Of a DNA stretch of 64,000 nucleotides, positions 46,551 to 56,805 are shown piece after piece. Under the pieces are notes generated by a model that did not search any database, was not told the DNA's origin, and saw nothing but the letters and a program-made list of their open reading frames with translations. A program made the position numbers and the translations under genes. Source of the DNA: Paragorgia papillata (taxonomy: Eukaryota > Cnidaria > Anthozoa > Scleralcyonacea > Coralliidae); contig JAWNZC010000295.1 in assembly GCA_035771165.1 (NCBI GenBank), positions 1 to 64,000 of the forward strand. The letters run 5' to 3'. The stretch's first letter is position 1. Each line of letters opens with the position of its first letter.

Positions 46551-47075
46551 CTAGTAAGGTCTGCTTCTTAGATTATATTTAGGTGTTTTTATTTTAAAAG
46601 TAGAATGATAATCTTTCTTGTCTTCTGATGATAAGTGGGACACATCTTCTTTTGTCATGGGTAAATATTTTGATCTAGTCATCAATAGATGAGGTTCATA
46701 CTCTTCTCTATCATCCGGAGTCATCTTTGCCAAGTCTTTCTCTGTCGGGTCGCCCAAACTTTCCCAGTTATGAAAGAAATTATGTTTAAGCGTCGGTTGT
46801 TCAACGGTAGGAGGCGGTGTTAGGAAATAGGTTTTAGGTGTAGCAGGGAAACCCCACGGAAGATCGTCAGTTTCTTGCTTTATCTCCGGTGTCAAGTTTG
46901 GTGTATTTTTCCGAGGCTGAGTTTGAGGATTAGTTAGAGGTTGAAGCTGATTCTGCAGTTGATTTTGAAACGTTAGAAAACGTCCGAGCTGATTGGAGTA
47001 GAGTATGCTCTTTTCTTCTGTTGTTAACTGTGGCGCTTGTACAATATCTTGCATTTTTTGTTCTGTATTGTACAT
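46551..47075 (-). CDS. 174-aa Pro/Gln-rich element protein
   Basis: The ATG at 47075 (MYNTEQKMQDIVQAPQ) opens 174 codons; the open frame extends upstream of the ATG (FGSFIQKQSYQQPP) and overlaps the end of the ATPase frame in another phase. It has a Gln/Asn-rich coil (NQLQNQLQPL), a Pro-rich middle (FLTPPPTVEQP) and repeated T-x-E-D-x-x/D-D-x-E-E segments ending in a basic YNLRSRPY tail. About the last 125 residues lie inside the left TIR and so are duplicated in the right TIR. Function unknown. It may be the C-terminal extension of the ATPase or a separate overlapping gene; the phase change cannot tell which. Confidence 0.55.
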   Translation of the reverse strand: MYNTEQKMQDIVQAPQLTTEEKSILYSNQLGRFLTFQNQLQNQLQPLTNPQTQPRKNTPNLTPEIKQETDDLPWGFPATPKTYFLTPPPTVEQPTLKHNFFHNWESLGDPTEKDLAKMTPDDREEYEPHLLMTRSKYLPMTKEDVSHLSSEDKKDYHSTFKIKTPKYNLRSRPY

Positions 47076-47887
47076 GGCGTTAATGATCGGAGGTTGCTGA
47101 TAAGATTGCTTTTGTATGAAACTACCAAATTGCTGCTGCAGGATGGAGTTACTTCTCCAGGTAGAACATTGGTCTTGAGACGATGATCGTCATCCGTTGT
47201 AGGCTTTAGATCTAGCATAAGATAACCATGAGGGCGGCTTGTTGCTTTCTCGTAACTCTTGATAAATTCCTGAACATGACCAGGATTCACCTGTCGAGCC
47301 AAGACAGAAATTTGCTGTTTATCCCTCGGAGACTTGAAGAGTAAGATATAGTGTGCGTTGAGGCTAATGTTTCTGGTTTATTTGCCTTGATGGAAAATAT
47401 TTTGAACAACATAGATGATAGACAAATTCCGGTGATGACTACCTTTAGTAAATAGACTAGCAATACGTTTATCTCCCCCTGATTGAGCCATAAGATCATC
47501 GAGGACAATCAGGTTACGTTGAGAGACTTCAAGAAAATCATCCGAGTCAATGTCGGAAGGTATACCGTCGTAGAATTCGATGCCTGGTATTGTTTTGATC
47601 ATCTCAAGGTACATGGGCTGCCATTGTCCATAGCACCAAATGATACGTTCGGGAGGAGGATTAATCGTAGTTTTGGCGTTTTCCAGAAGTGTCTTCACCC
47701 ATACGGTTTTGCCGCTCTGAGTACACCCTGCAACAATGCATGTAAAAGGATGCTGCATGACTGTAGATCCATTGATAACAGGGGAAACATGCCCGGTATT
47801 ACTTTCCTGATGGAAATTTTTAATATGACGTTGAAGATTGCCTCTTGTCGAAAACGTTTTTCCACAAGTGCTACAGATGTACGACAT
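47024..47887 (-). pseudogene. C2H2 zinc-finger-fused FtsK/HerA-type packaging ATPase, one in-frame stop
   Basis: The ATG at 47887 opens with a C2H2 finger (C5, C8, H21, H26). A P-loop NTPase follows: Walker A GCTQSGKT (residues 54-61), Walker B LIVLDD (126-131) and a YVVQN sensor (159-163). This is the pattern of the A32-like genome-packaging ATPases of Polintons, adintoviruses and related DNA viruses, which pump DNA into capsids. A TAA at 47378-47380 follows IFHQGK, after which the same frame stays open and conserved-looking (HYILLFKSPRDKQQ, then ATSRPHGYLMLDLK) to 47024. So the copy carries one nonsense codon. The zinc finger fused to the ATPase is unusual relative to the viral proteins I know. 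Confidence 0.75.
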
Positions 47888-47939
47888 GTTGACTCTTTGA
47901 CGATTAGGAGTAAAATGATTGTTTCAAAGTATAGTCGGA

Positions 47940-48590
47940 CAATTTATTTCAATTTTCCCCCCTCTTATCTACCCTTTATCTTCCTCTTATCTTCCTCTTA
48001 TCTTCCTTACCGTTTCTCTATCTTCCCTTTATCTTCCACTTATCTTCCTCTTATCTTTCCCTTATCTTCCTTATCTTCCTCTCATCTTCGATTTATCTTC
48101 CCTTTATCTTTCCCTTATCTTCCTTACTTCCTCTTATCTTCCTTATCTTTCTCTTCTCTTCCTTATCTTCCTCTTATCTTTTCTTTATCTTCCCTTTATC
48201 TTCCTCTTATCTTCCTCTTATGTTTCTCTTCTCTTTCTCTTCTCTTTCTTATCTACCTCTTATCTTGCCCTTATCTTCCCTTTATCTTGCCTTTATCTTG
48301 CTCTTATCTTCCTTATCTTCCTTATCTTTTCTTTATCTTCCCTTTATCTTCCTCTTATCTTCCTCTTATCTTTCTCTTCCTTATCTACCTCTTATCTTTC
48401 CCTTATCTTCCCTTTATCTTGCTCTTATTTTCCTTATCTTCCTTATCTTTTCTTTATTTTCCTCTTATCTTCCTCTTATCTTTCCCTTATCTTTCTTATC
48501 TTCTCTTTTTCTTATCTTCCTCTTATCTTCCTTATCTTTCTCTTCTCTTCCTTCTCTTTCGCTTATCTGCCTTATTTTCCCAATTTTCAG
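47940..48590. repeat. TTATCTTCC-type pyrimidine tract
   Basis: About 650 bp of degenerate CTTATCTTCCTCTTA units separates the divergent gene pairs of the element. Long Leu/Ser/Pro-rich open frames in all plus-strand phases are an artefact of the repeat. Confidence 0.9.
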
Positions 48591-48685
48591 TCCCAGACCC
48601 CTCAAGGATATCTGTCACAAATCCAAAATATATAGACATGTTCTGGTAGAGATTTCCTCATTTAGACACTGACTGTCAGATAGAG

Positions 48686-49003
48686 ATGTTTACCAACGAA
48701 CAGAGGGCATTTCTTCAGTTTTTGTGTCTTTCAAAACCCATACAACAGCGAGCTGTTTTGGAGTCTGCGAGCCCTGAGCAGGTTCGATGTATATGCGAGT
48801 GTGCGCACAATTTTTGGCAAATGCACTACCAACTACCTCGTCAGGTGATTGAAAGACTTAGCCCTTACCAGGACGATCTACACATTTTGGTTGATCCCCG
48901 ACGAAGTTTTAGACGAAAAAAGAAAACACTGGTTCAAAACGGTAAAGGATTTCTAAGCATGTTGCTTGGTCCTGTTTTAGAAGGACTCACAGAAATGGTA
49001 TAA
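48686..49003 (+). CDS. 105-aa protein with basic, hydrophobic tail
   Basis: The ATG at 48686 (MFTNEQRAFLQFLCLS) gives 105 aa. The N-terminal two-thirds is helical (QQRAVLESASPEQVRCICECA). The C-terminus is a strongly basic block RRSFRRKKKTLVQNGKG followed by a hydrophobic FLSMLLGPVLEGL. A small protein with an Arg/Lys block and Gly-hydrophobic tail recurs in cnidarian virus-like elements and resembles small core/minor virion proteins in style; that role is inference. The next gene starts about 45 bp downstream on the same strand, so the two may be cotranscribed. Confidence 0.55.
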   Translation: MFTNEQRAFLQFLCLSKPIQQRAVLESASPEQVRCICECAHNFWQMHYQLPRQVIERLSPYQDDLHILVDPRRSFRRKKKTLVQNGKGFLSMLLGPVLEGLTEMV

Positions 49004-49047
49004 AAGAACTAAAAGTTTCTACAATAGTCAGTTTAAGCGTGAACATC

Positions 49048-49749
49048 ATGGAAGAAACAAGTCTCGCTAATTATCGCGTCCAACAAATAATATCACATTT
49101 ACACTACGAAATCGATGAAGAGAAAGTGTCTTCTCTGCTAAACAGTTTGCTGATATCTCATAGTCTTCTCACGTGGAATTCAAGAGTGGAAATAGTATAT
49201 AACGGAAGAACTATACCAAGAACAAGTATCACTGATTTGATAGAATATTGTCTTACAGAATACGATGCCAAGATTCCCGAGCCCCTTGGTTTAGATATTT
49301 TTATTAAAGGACTAGCAAATTTGAAAATTGATAAAAGTCTCATTGAAAATGTTCAAGTTTTGACCATGCTGGCACGTCATGAACATCAAGGGCCGGAATG
49401 CGAAAGCGAAGACGAAGAAAGCGAAGACGAAGAAAGCGAAGACGAAGACGAAGAAACTGACTCCGAAAAACAGGAAGAGTCGGACGCAGAGCATTGGAGT
49501 GGAGAGGACTCGGAGAGAAATGAAGAACTTACTGGAGAATGTGAACACTGTCAAAGTATTGTACATGTTGTATATTTACTTCAGTGTCCTAAATGTTCAT
49601 GGAAAGATTTCTATCAGGATAACAATCCATGTAAATTATGTAACTTAGGATCTCCCTTATCTTTTTCACATTCAATTGGTTTCTGTACTGCATGTCCCAA
49701 GGCTTATATTACCGATGGAGTTAATGAAAATAATTTTGAACCGAAATAA
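49048..49749 (+). CDS. 233-aa acidic protein with four CxxC pairs
   Basis: I choose the ATG at 49048 (MEETSLANYRVQQ). The N-terminal 110 residues form a helical domain (SSLLNSLLISHSLLTWNS, RTIPRTSITDLIEYCL, DIFIKGLANLKI). A highly acidic linker follows (ESEDEESEDEESEDEDEE). The C-terminal module has four CxxC pairs: CEHC, CPKC, CKLC and CTAC, consistent with two zinc ribbons. Family function is unknown to me. An acidic linker next to zinc ribbons suggests a nucleic-acid or histone contact role, but this is not demonstrated. Its 3' end runs up to the inner border of the right TIR. Confidence 0.6.
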   Translation: MEETSLANYRVQQIISHLHYEIDEEKVSSLLNSLLISHSLLTWNSRVEIVYNGRTIPRTSITDLIEYCLTEYDAKIPEPLGLDIFIKGLANLKIDKSLIENVQVLTMLARHEHQGPECESEDEESEDEESEDEDEETDSEKQEESDAEHWSGEDSERNEELTGECEHCQSIVHVVYLLQCPKCSWKDFYQDNNPCKLCNLGSPLSFSHSIGFCTACPKAYITDGVNENNFEPK

Positions 49750-49758
49750 AAAAATAGG

Positions 49759-50140
49759 TAATCCTCAAACTCAGCCTCGGGAAAATACACCAAACTTGAC
49801 ACCGGAGATAAAGCAAGAAACTGACGATCTTCCGTGGGGTTTCCCTGCTACACCTAAAACCTATTTCCTAACACCGCCTCCTACCGTTGAACAACCGACG
49901 CTTAAACATAATTTATTTCATAACTGGGAAAGTTTGGGCGACCCGACAGAGAAAGACTTGGCAAAGATGACTCCGGATGATAGAGAAGAGTATGAACATC
50001 ATCTATTGATGACTAGATCAAAATATTTACCCATGACAAAAGAAGATGTGTCCCACTTATCATCAGAAGACAAGAAAGATTATCATTCTACTTTTAAAAT
50101 AAAAACACCTAAATATAATCTAAGAAGCAGACCTTACTAG
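49759..50140 (+). pseudogene. TIR-borne 3' fragment of the 174-aa gene
   Basis: This is a reverse-oriented copy of the last 125 or so codons of the gene at 46551-47075, from NPQTQPRENTPNL to YNLRSRPY, with a few substitutions. It has no start of its own and exists because the TIR boundary cuts through the gene. Confidence 0.8.
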
Positions 50141-50914
50141 ATGCTCGGTGTGAACTATTTATATGTAACGGTAATTTGTTTTGATATGTGTAAGTTTAAA
50201 CCAAAGCCTAAATAAATATTTTAAACTGAGTACTTTGAATTCTGTCTTATGAGGCGACGCGAGGCTGTACATTCTCCATGGTAACGCCCCCGCTAATCAT
50301 CTTTTGGCCTGAACATGCCCACACATTAATACCCCTTATTATCCACACACAACTCATGACATCCCCTAAAATGAATTAAATATTCTACTTATATGCAAAT
50401 CTGGTTTATGTTTTGGTCATTAGTAACTTTAATGACTTTTCCCTTTTGTGTTCTGCACGTGCGAGAATCTTATAACATACTAAATCGTAGCGACGAATTA
50501 TTTAACCAAGCTTTGTAATTTTTCAAAGTGCTTGGTCAACGATGCTGTCGAATAATGTTCTTCTAAGTTTACAATAACGATTCGCTACCATTCAAGGCGA
50601 CTCTTTTTAACTTCATACGGTTCCTATACGTATAAACATCACAAAAGCGAACCAAATATCTAATATAATATTCAAAAGCGAACCAAATATCTAATATAAT
50701 ATTCATATATAAACTTTTCATTGCTATGTGCCAATACGTTTTTTCTGAGCTCACGGCTTTTCGGATTGATTCGTACATATCTTAAGTTCAGCTTTCCAGA
50801 CAAGGTTTCAGATAAAAAATATAAAGTATCTCTATCAATTTCGCGAACATGGAACGTATTGCTCAACAACTATTAGCCTTATATAAGACAAAACACAACA
50901 TTTATACAAGAAAA

Positions 50915-51397
50915 TCATTTATTACTTTCTCTCCAGTAAGAAAGATATCCTAGAATACATTTCATTTCTGGATTCTCCGCATTATTATATAATTGCCACA
51001 GTGCATACAATATCGACTCTGACGTGTTTTCTAATTGTCTTAAACGTTCAAGAGCGTCTTTATGACACCTGATCTTTAGCACTCTGCTCGCTTCAATAAA
51101 CTCGTCCCAAATTAATCGTTTATCGTTTACAAATGCAATGGCATCTTTACAGTACAACTCCCATCTTTCTTCCTCGGTCATCATGAGGCAATCATGCTGG
51201 CGCTGACTGGGGTGATCAATCTTACAACCACAACATTTTTCCTCGCATAATTTCTCGATTTCAGTGGCGATGGCGTCTGTGTATATGGTCTCTATCAATG
51301 GAAACAGCTTTTGGTATTCAACAACGGACACTTCATCGACATGTACTTGATTTCCCCAGGCTTCACATTTACGGTTTCTAGATCGTCGAGTATTCAT
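50915..51397 (-). CDS. 160-aa Cys-rich protein, right TIR copy
   Basis: Identical in amino-acid sequence to the left TIR copy (45290-45772), reading inward from the right end. Its promoter motifs are conserved: TATA (GTTTATATC, 51513-51521), CACGTG and ATGCAAAT. The two intact copies make this the best-preserved gene of the element, in contrast to the ATPase with its stop codon. Confidence 0.65.
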   Translation of the reverse strand: MNTRRSRNRKCEAWGNQVHVDEVSVVEYQKLFPLIETIYTDAIATEIEKLCEEKCCGCKIDHPSQRQHDCLMMTEEERWELYCKDAIAFVNDKRLIWDEFIEASRVLKIRCHKDALERLRQLENTSESILYALWQLYNNAENPEMKCILGYLSYWRESNK

Positions 51398-51640
51398 GTC
51401 TCAGTTCTAAACGGCTTTCAACAAACGTTCCAATCTTTCTCTAAAGTCTCGAACAAGTGTAGAATCGTCCAGAAAAAGACCAAACGAGTGTGATGCTAGC
51501 ACTCAAACTCAGGTTTATATCATCAACCACGTGTATGCAAATTACTTTTCGTGCATCACACCGTGAGTCATGCGTGAGTCATGCTGAATATTAATGAGGC
51601 AGCATCCCTTTGTTTACCTATATGGGAGGGGTCATCTACT

Positions 51641-51646
51641 CCCGCG
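51641..51646. repeat. right 6-bp target-site duplication CCCGCG
   Basis: Identical to 45034-45039. Confidence 0.85.
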
Positions 51647-51829
51647 GAATTTTCTCCGGCCTTATGGCGGGCACATTATTTTTGGTATGCTAACAGTAGA
51701 TGCGTATTAACTTGTTCATGCAGTTGTCTTAGACTATAATAAAACTAATAAATCAACGTTTTTCAGTCCTGCATTTGGACGATAGTATTGCGTCATGATT
51801 GCGCGAACGTATAATTTTATTAATATATC

Positions 51830-52562
51830 TTATTATATGGCAGCAGCGCTGAGAGGTCCGAATACGGAAATCCTGTAATTTGATTGGTTCATAAGCGGTC
51901 GGATATTTCCCGTATCCGCCCGCTCAGAGCGGAATCTGCCGTTCGGGACCGTAAGTTAATTTTATAAACAAAATGGCAGTCATGTATCGGCAACAAGATG
52001 GATTATAATTTTAGAACTAACTCATTGTTGAAATATATCGTGCAGGTATGTTGTTAGAAATTTTATAAGCTTTCATTTGATGTATAGTCCGAGTTTCCAC
52101 GTTTTGTGAAAGTTTTTAAAATGTCCAAAATGTTCGTAACATTGTTCGTAATAACATTTACTTCTCACAAGTATTAGAATTCCGGATGAATTTTTATTCA
52201 AACTACTTAACGTACGATCTTGAGCAATATGTCAAACAAAAGCAATTGAAAATTACTATTTGGGGTAGAAAGTTCAGGATTCTAGCTCAACGGAAAGTAC
52301 TTTAAAAATGGGAAAATGTCTGCCATTTTCGTTTAGTTCGCAAGAAAGATAGGTCGAGTTTTCACAGAACGTTCACAAGATTTATGGCCATATAATAAAC
52401 TACTTATTGACCTCGCTTGTTCGGTCTGTACTAGTGAAATATCGGACCTCTGTTTTTTGCACAGACCTCAACTCGCTGCGCTCGTCTCGGTCCGTACTAA
52501 AAAAACATCGGTCCGATATTTCACTAGTACAGACCTCACGCTCGGTCAATAAGTAGTTAATA
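51830..52562. mobile_element. hairpin-ended MITE related in plan to the 6.7/8.8-kb copies
   Basis: It starts TATTATATGGCAGC with TTTGATTGGTTC nearby, as in the 0.92-kb elements. It ends with inverted words ACTACTTATTGACC and GGTCAATAAGTAGT around GAAATATCGGACC/GGTCCGATATTTC. No coding capacity. Confidence 0.55.
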
Positions 52563-54178
52563 CTAGTGTTCACAAGTTTCCGTTAAAAGGCTTATATTAA
52601 AATATGAAAGTGCTAAAATTTTGAAAGTGCTATTGAGCAATGATGGAGTTTATAACAGTTATGAGTAACGTTGATGATAACTAATAAATGTTGGAAATCT
52701 CATTTAACACTTAAAACGCGTCTCAGTACATGCATGCGCCTTGTTACTGCAGCTCGTTACAGGCCTTATTTAAAAACAACAACCCTGTTATTTTGGAACA
52801 TTTTACGACACGCTGTTATAAACTTGATTGTGACGAAAAAACATCTCATTCAAGATTTCTTTTCGACACTTGCACAATTGCATACACTTGCTCTATAACA
52901 AGTATTCTATTCTGTTTTGTTTCACTCCTTACAATGTATACCGTTATCTTTTTGAAATAAGCTATTCAGATTACAAATAGATGTATCTAGTTGCTCTGGT
53001 AAACAAAAAATAACTCAACCTTGTCCTTAAGTACGTAAACCTTTCGAACTCTAAAAAGCGTTTGAGTATTTTTAACGAATATCACTAACCAACTGATTAA
53101 CTTAAGGAGAAGGGAAAGAATACTCGGAACTCTGTTGAGAGTTAATATAGCAATTTCTAATGATAAAATTTAGGGCACATTGTTATTGCTTAATATCGTA
53201 GCCATCTTAATTTTGAAAACGTTGGCATTCAAATAATTGCAATTTTTACTTTTTGAGATTGCGAAAAATTCGTCCAACAAGGATTATTGGGATTAGTAAG
53301 GATTAATTATCCATGCAAGTTATACACTTAACGCGAATATTCGTGATTTCCTGATCTCAATATTCGCATAAATGGATTAGGAGATGGTGGTATTTTCGTG
53401 GAGTGTGACAAGTGGAATTGTTTCCATGGGAAAATGTTACACGTGCATGAAATACACAGTCCTTGTATGATTTTGTGACTAGTACTACATTTGGCTATAT
53501 CTACATTTTCCTTAGGTCTTGTAAATAAGTTTATTTGCTGGACAAAACACCATGCACATATTTTTAATTTGTGTACGTTGCCATGTCGTCATTTTCAGTT
53601 TTCCGTTACGTTGCAGCAATTTAGACATACACTAAAAAATTGTTGGAAGCCATCATGTCTAGAAGAAAAAGACTAGGACAAACCATTCAACAAACACGGA
53701 GCAATAATGTTTTAGTAATATAAAAGCATAGACTGGTTGGTCGACAACGCGTGTTAGTGTTACGAAATATAAAAACGTGGATGTCTAAGATGAAGAACCT
53801 CAAGTATTAATTCATCCGAAACGTCATTGTCTAATTACTTATAACTTTCTTTCGGCAGTATACTATGCCCTTAGCGTTACGATATTTCATAATTCATAAA
53901 TGTTTCTTGCGCCATCGGTAGTAAAACAGTTTACAGTTATTGCGCAAAAATCAATGATTTCTGGCCTATATAAGTTCGCCAGTTTACCTACTTTTCACTA
54001 TGCTCTCTTCAGTTGTTCGTTCTCAACACACTGTCGTTTCGGCTACACCTTTTATCTACATTTTGTATTGGTCATTTGGATTTGATATGGCGACTTCAAT
54101 TTGTAAACTGTAAGTAAAATCTGTTTTATTTTTTGATTTTTGAGTATTCGGTAACTTGTCCTTGATTTGTAGCTAACA
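52563..54178. other. non-coding or flanking DNA
   Basis: No supported gene in most of this stretch. Near its right end ATGGCGACTTCAATTTGTAAACT is followed by a GTAAGT donor (about 54088-54115) and then TTGATTTGTAG, a plausible intron leading to the site hit by the palindromic element. It could be the 5' end of the MULE gene, although the phase does not fit cleanly. Confidence 0.35.
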
Positions 54179-54184
54179 TACCGT
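54179..54184. repeat. left 6-bp target-site duplication TACCGT
   Basis: Identical to 58658-58663; abuts the AGTAGTGATAG end of the palindromic element. Confidence 0.8.
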
Positions 54185-56032
54185 AGTAGTGATAGACCCC
54201 ACTATGGATGCCAAAGGGATGCCGCCTCATTAAATATTCAATGTTTAATTATTCATTCTCAGGCTCCTTTAGGACCGTCTAACCCTAATCTCATTACGTC
54301 ATTATGTCTCAGGCTCCTTTGAGACCTCTTGACCCTAACCTGATTACGTCATTATTTCTCAGGCTCCTTTGGGACTCTTTATTTCTCAGGCTCCTTTGGG
54401 ACCTCCTAACCCTAATCTCATTATTTATGCTTATATCATTATTTCTAAGGCTCCTTCGGGACTTCCTAACCCTAACTTCCCCCCTAAACCCTAGCTGTTA
54501 CTCAACCCCCTGGTTTTCACTACGTCATACTGACTTATTATTTATGCATCGTCATCGCTAGCTTTCATCCAACCCCCTTGGTTTTCACTACGTCATAACC
54601 GATAGCTCTCCGACTGATTTCCGAAGTTCGGGGTTACGTTATTATCAAAAGGCACTCGACTTATGTTCCTTATAAGTATTAGTAATTACCTTTTTATTTA
54701 TACACTTTACCCCACTGTCAGTCAACACTTTTTGGACACGTAGGTACAAAGAGCATGCGTACAGTAAGCTTTAACGAAATAGACGTTCTTTACTAGGAAC
54801 GAGAGAGAAATTGATAGAGGCACTTTATATTTTTTACCTGAAACCTTGTCTGGAGGAATAGAGACAGTTTTGAACAGCCTAAATGTCTGAATCGGCTGAG
54901 ATAACGTATAGATTTGAATTAATAGTACATCATGAATATTATATTTTTAGAACCTAAATATTCAAAGAGAGTAAGTCATCCTAGAGTCATTACTAACTAA
55001 ACTCTCGTTTATAAAGCAAGTCAAGATATCGTAAGAAGAACTTAAGTTATATTTTAGATGAGGAATCACTTCGAGAAGTCATGAAAAGAACGATTTTAAG
55101 TGTCGAAATATAAACTAAAGGCAAAGTGATTTATTACTTTGAAAGCGTTGCTACGCTTTCTGTTACAAAGTGTGATATTTGCATATTTATCCTCAGTGCA
55201 CGTGCAGGAGACAAAAGAGAAACTCTTTAGGGGTCATTAAGGAGATTAAGCGCTTAGGCAAGTCTAGGCGAGAAGGTCATTAACAGTGTTACCTAGACAA
55301 AACCGCGTCGCGTCCTTCATTCGTCTCAGGCTCCCTTGGGACCCTCTACTGTTACTCAACCCCCCGTGTAATACGTCACAACCAATAGCTCTCCGACTAA
55401 TTCCCGAAGATCGTCATCAAAAGATGCTCGATTTATATAAGTAATTGGAACCAAATTTCATTTATGCACTTTACCTTATTGATCGACAGTCAGCAGTTGT
55501 GGGACACAGTTATAATATTCAAATAGAATAAGTCATCCTGGAATCACTGCTTACTAAACCCTTGTTTATAAGTGAAGAAATCGTGAGAAGATAGAATGAG
55601 GAATCACTTTAAGCCGTATGTAAGAAGAACGTAAGATAGTGTGAGGAATCAATTCGAAAAGCCGTGAGCTAAGGGGTTTAAAGCGTATTAACACTGGCAA
55701 ATAGCAACGTAAAGCTTGTATGTGAATATTATATTAGATATTTGGTTCGCTTTTGTTGTGTTTATACGTTTAAGAACTGTGCAAAGTTCATCAAGGTTCG
55801 CTTTCGATGATAACACTTAGCGAGTTGTTAGTCTAAATATATTTTATTGTCGGAGTCTACCTCGGAATACTACAGAGCTTGGTTAAATAATTCGATGCTA
55901 TGGTTTGGTAGTTTATAAAAAAATCAGACTCGTACGCGTAGAAGTATTAATGAGTGGGCATGTTCGGGCGTGAAGGTTATTAGCAGTGTCACCTTAGCGA
56001 AACAGCCTGGGGGTAACCCCCAAACATCCCCG

Positions 56033-56490
56033 TTCTCCTCCTCTTTCTCCTCCTCTTTCTCCTCCTCCTCCACCTCCTCCTCTTTCTCCTCCTCCTCCTC
56101 CTCTTTCTCCTCCTCCTCCTCCTCTTTCTCCTCCTCCTCTTTCTCCTCCTCCTCTTTCTCCTCCTCCTCTTTTTCCTCCTCTTCCTCTTTCTCCTCCTCC
56201 TCCTCTTTCTCCCCCTCCTCCTCTTTGTCCTCCTTCTCCTCTTTCTCCTCCTCCTCTTTCTCCTCCTCCTCTTTCTCCTCCTCCTCCTCTTCTCCTCCTC
56301 CGCCTCTTTCTCCTCCTCCGCCTCTTTCTCCTCCTCCTCCTCCTCCTCTTTCTCCTCCTCCGCATCTTTCTCCTCCTCCTCCTCTTTCTCCTCCTCCTCC
56401 TCTTTCTCCTCCTCCGCCTCTTTCTCCTCCTGCGCCTCTTTCTCCTCCTCCTCCTCTTTCTCCTCCTCCTCCTCCTCTTTCTCCTCCTCC
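56033..56490. repeat. CTCCTC-rich pyrimidine tract
   Basis: About 455 bp of CTC/CTTT units at the left of the palindrome centre. Poly-Ser frames here are spurious. Confidence 0.9.
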
Positions 56491-56519
56491 TATGGGACTC
56501 GGAGCTGCTTGGAGTCCCA
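56491..56519. repeat. short stem-loop at the palindrome centre
   Basis: TGGGACTC and GAGTCCCA flank an 11-13 bp loop, joining the pyrimidine and purine tracts. Confidence 0.7.
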
Positions 56520-56805
56520 GAGAGGAGAAAGAGGAGGAGAAAGAGGAGGAGGAGGAGAAAGAGGCGGAGGAGGAGAAAGAGGAGGAGGAGGAGGAGAAAG
56601 AGGAGGAGGAGGAGAAAGAGGCTGAGGAGGAGAAAGAGGAGGAGGAGGAGGAGAAAGAGGAGGAGGAGGAGAAAGAGGAGGAGGAGAAAGAGGAGGAGGA
56701 GGAGAAAGAGGAGCAGGAGGAGGAGGAGAAAGAGGAGGAGGAGGAGGAGAAAGAGGAGGAGGTGGAGGAGGAGGAGAAAGAGGAGGAGAAAGAGGAGGAG
56801 GAGAA
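56520..56805. repeat. GAGGAG-rich purine tract
   Basis: About 285 bp of GAGGA/GAAAGA units, shorter than its pyrimidine counterpart. Poly-Glu frames are spurious. Confidence 0.9.

Larger units (their letters stand above)
45040..46932 (+). repeat. left TIR of the 6.6-kb element
   Basis: Reverse complement of 49759-51640 with only scattered differences. Near the outer end a run of 15 C (45049-45063) replaces the CCCCTCCC of the other arm. The inner border falls at GAGGATTA, inside the 174-aa reading frame. Confidence 0.9.
45040..51640. mobile_element. Polinton-related reduced element, 6.6 kb, long TIRs, 6-bp TSD
   Basis: The two ends read AGTAGATGACC and GGTCATCTACT, are flanked by CCCGCG on both sides, and belong to TIRs of about 1.89 kb. 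Polintons/Mavericks are known for 6-bp duplications and TIRs beginning 5'-AG, and they carry a packaging ATPase, which is found here. Gene order from left: a 160-aa gene in the TIR (+), a 174-aa gene (-), the ATPase (-), a pyrimidine-rich tract, a 105-aa gene (+), a 233-aa gene (+), and the TIR copy of the 160-aa gene (-). No polymerase B, integrase, protease or capsid gene is seen, and there is no space for them, so the element probably depends on a helper. Near-identity of the TIRs suggests recent activity or gene conversion. Confidence 0.8.
49759..51640 (-). repeat. right TIR of the 6.6-kb element
   Basis: Inverted copy of 45040-46932. It ends GGTCATCTACT immediately before CCCGCG (51641-51646), the second target-site duplication. 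Confidence 0.9.

Noticed and set aside
47483..48672. 388-aa and 238-aa Leu/Ser/Pro-rich ORFs
   Set aside because: Reading through the TTATCTTCC repeat and antisense of the ATPase gene.
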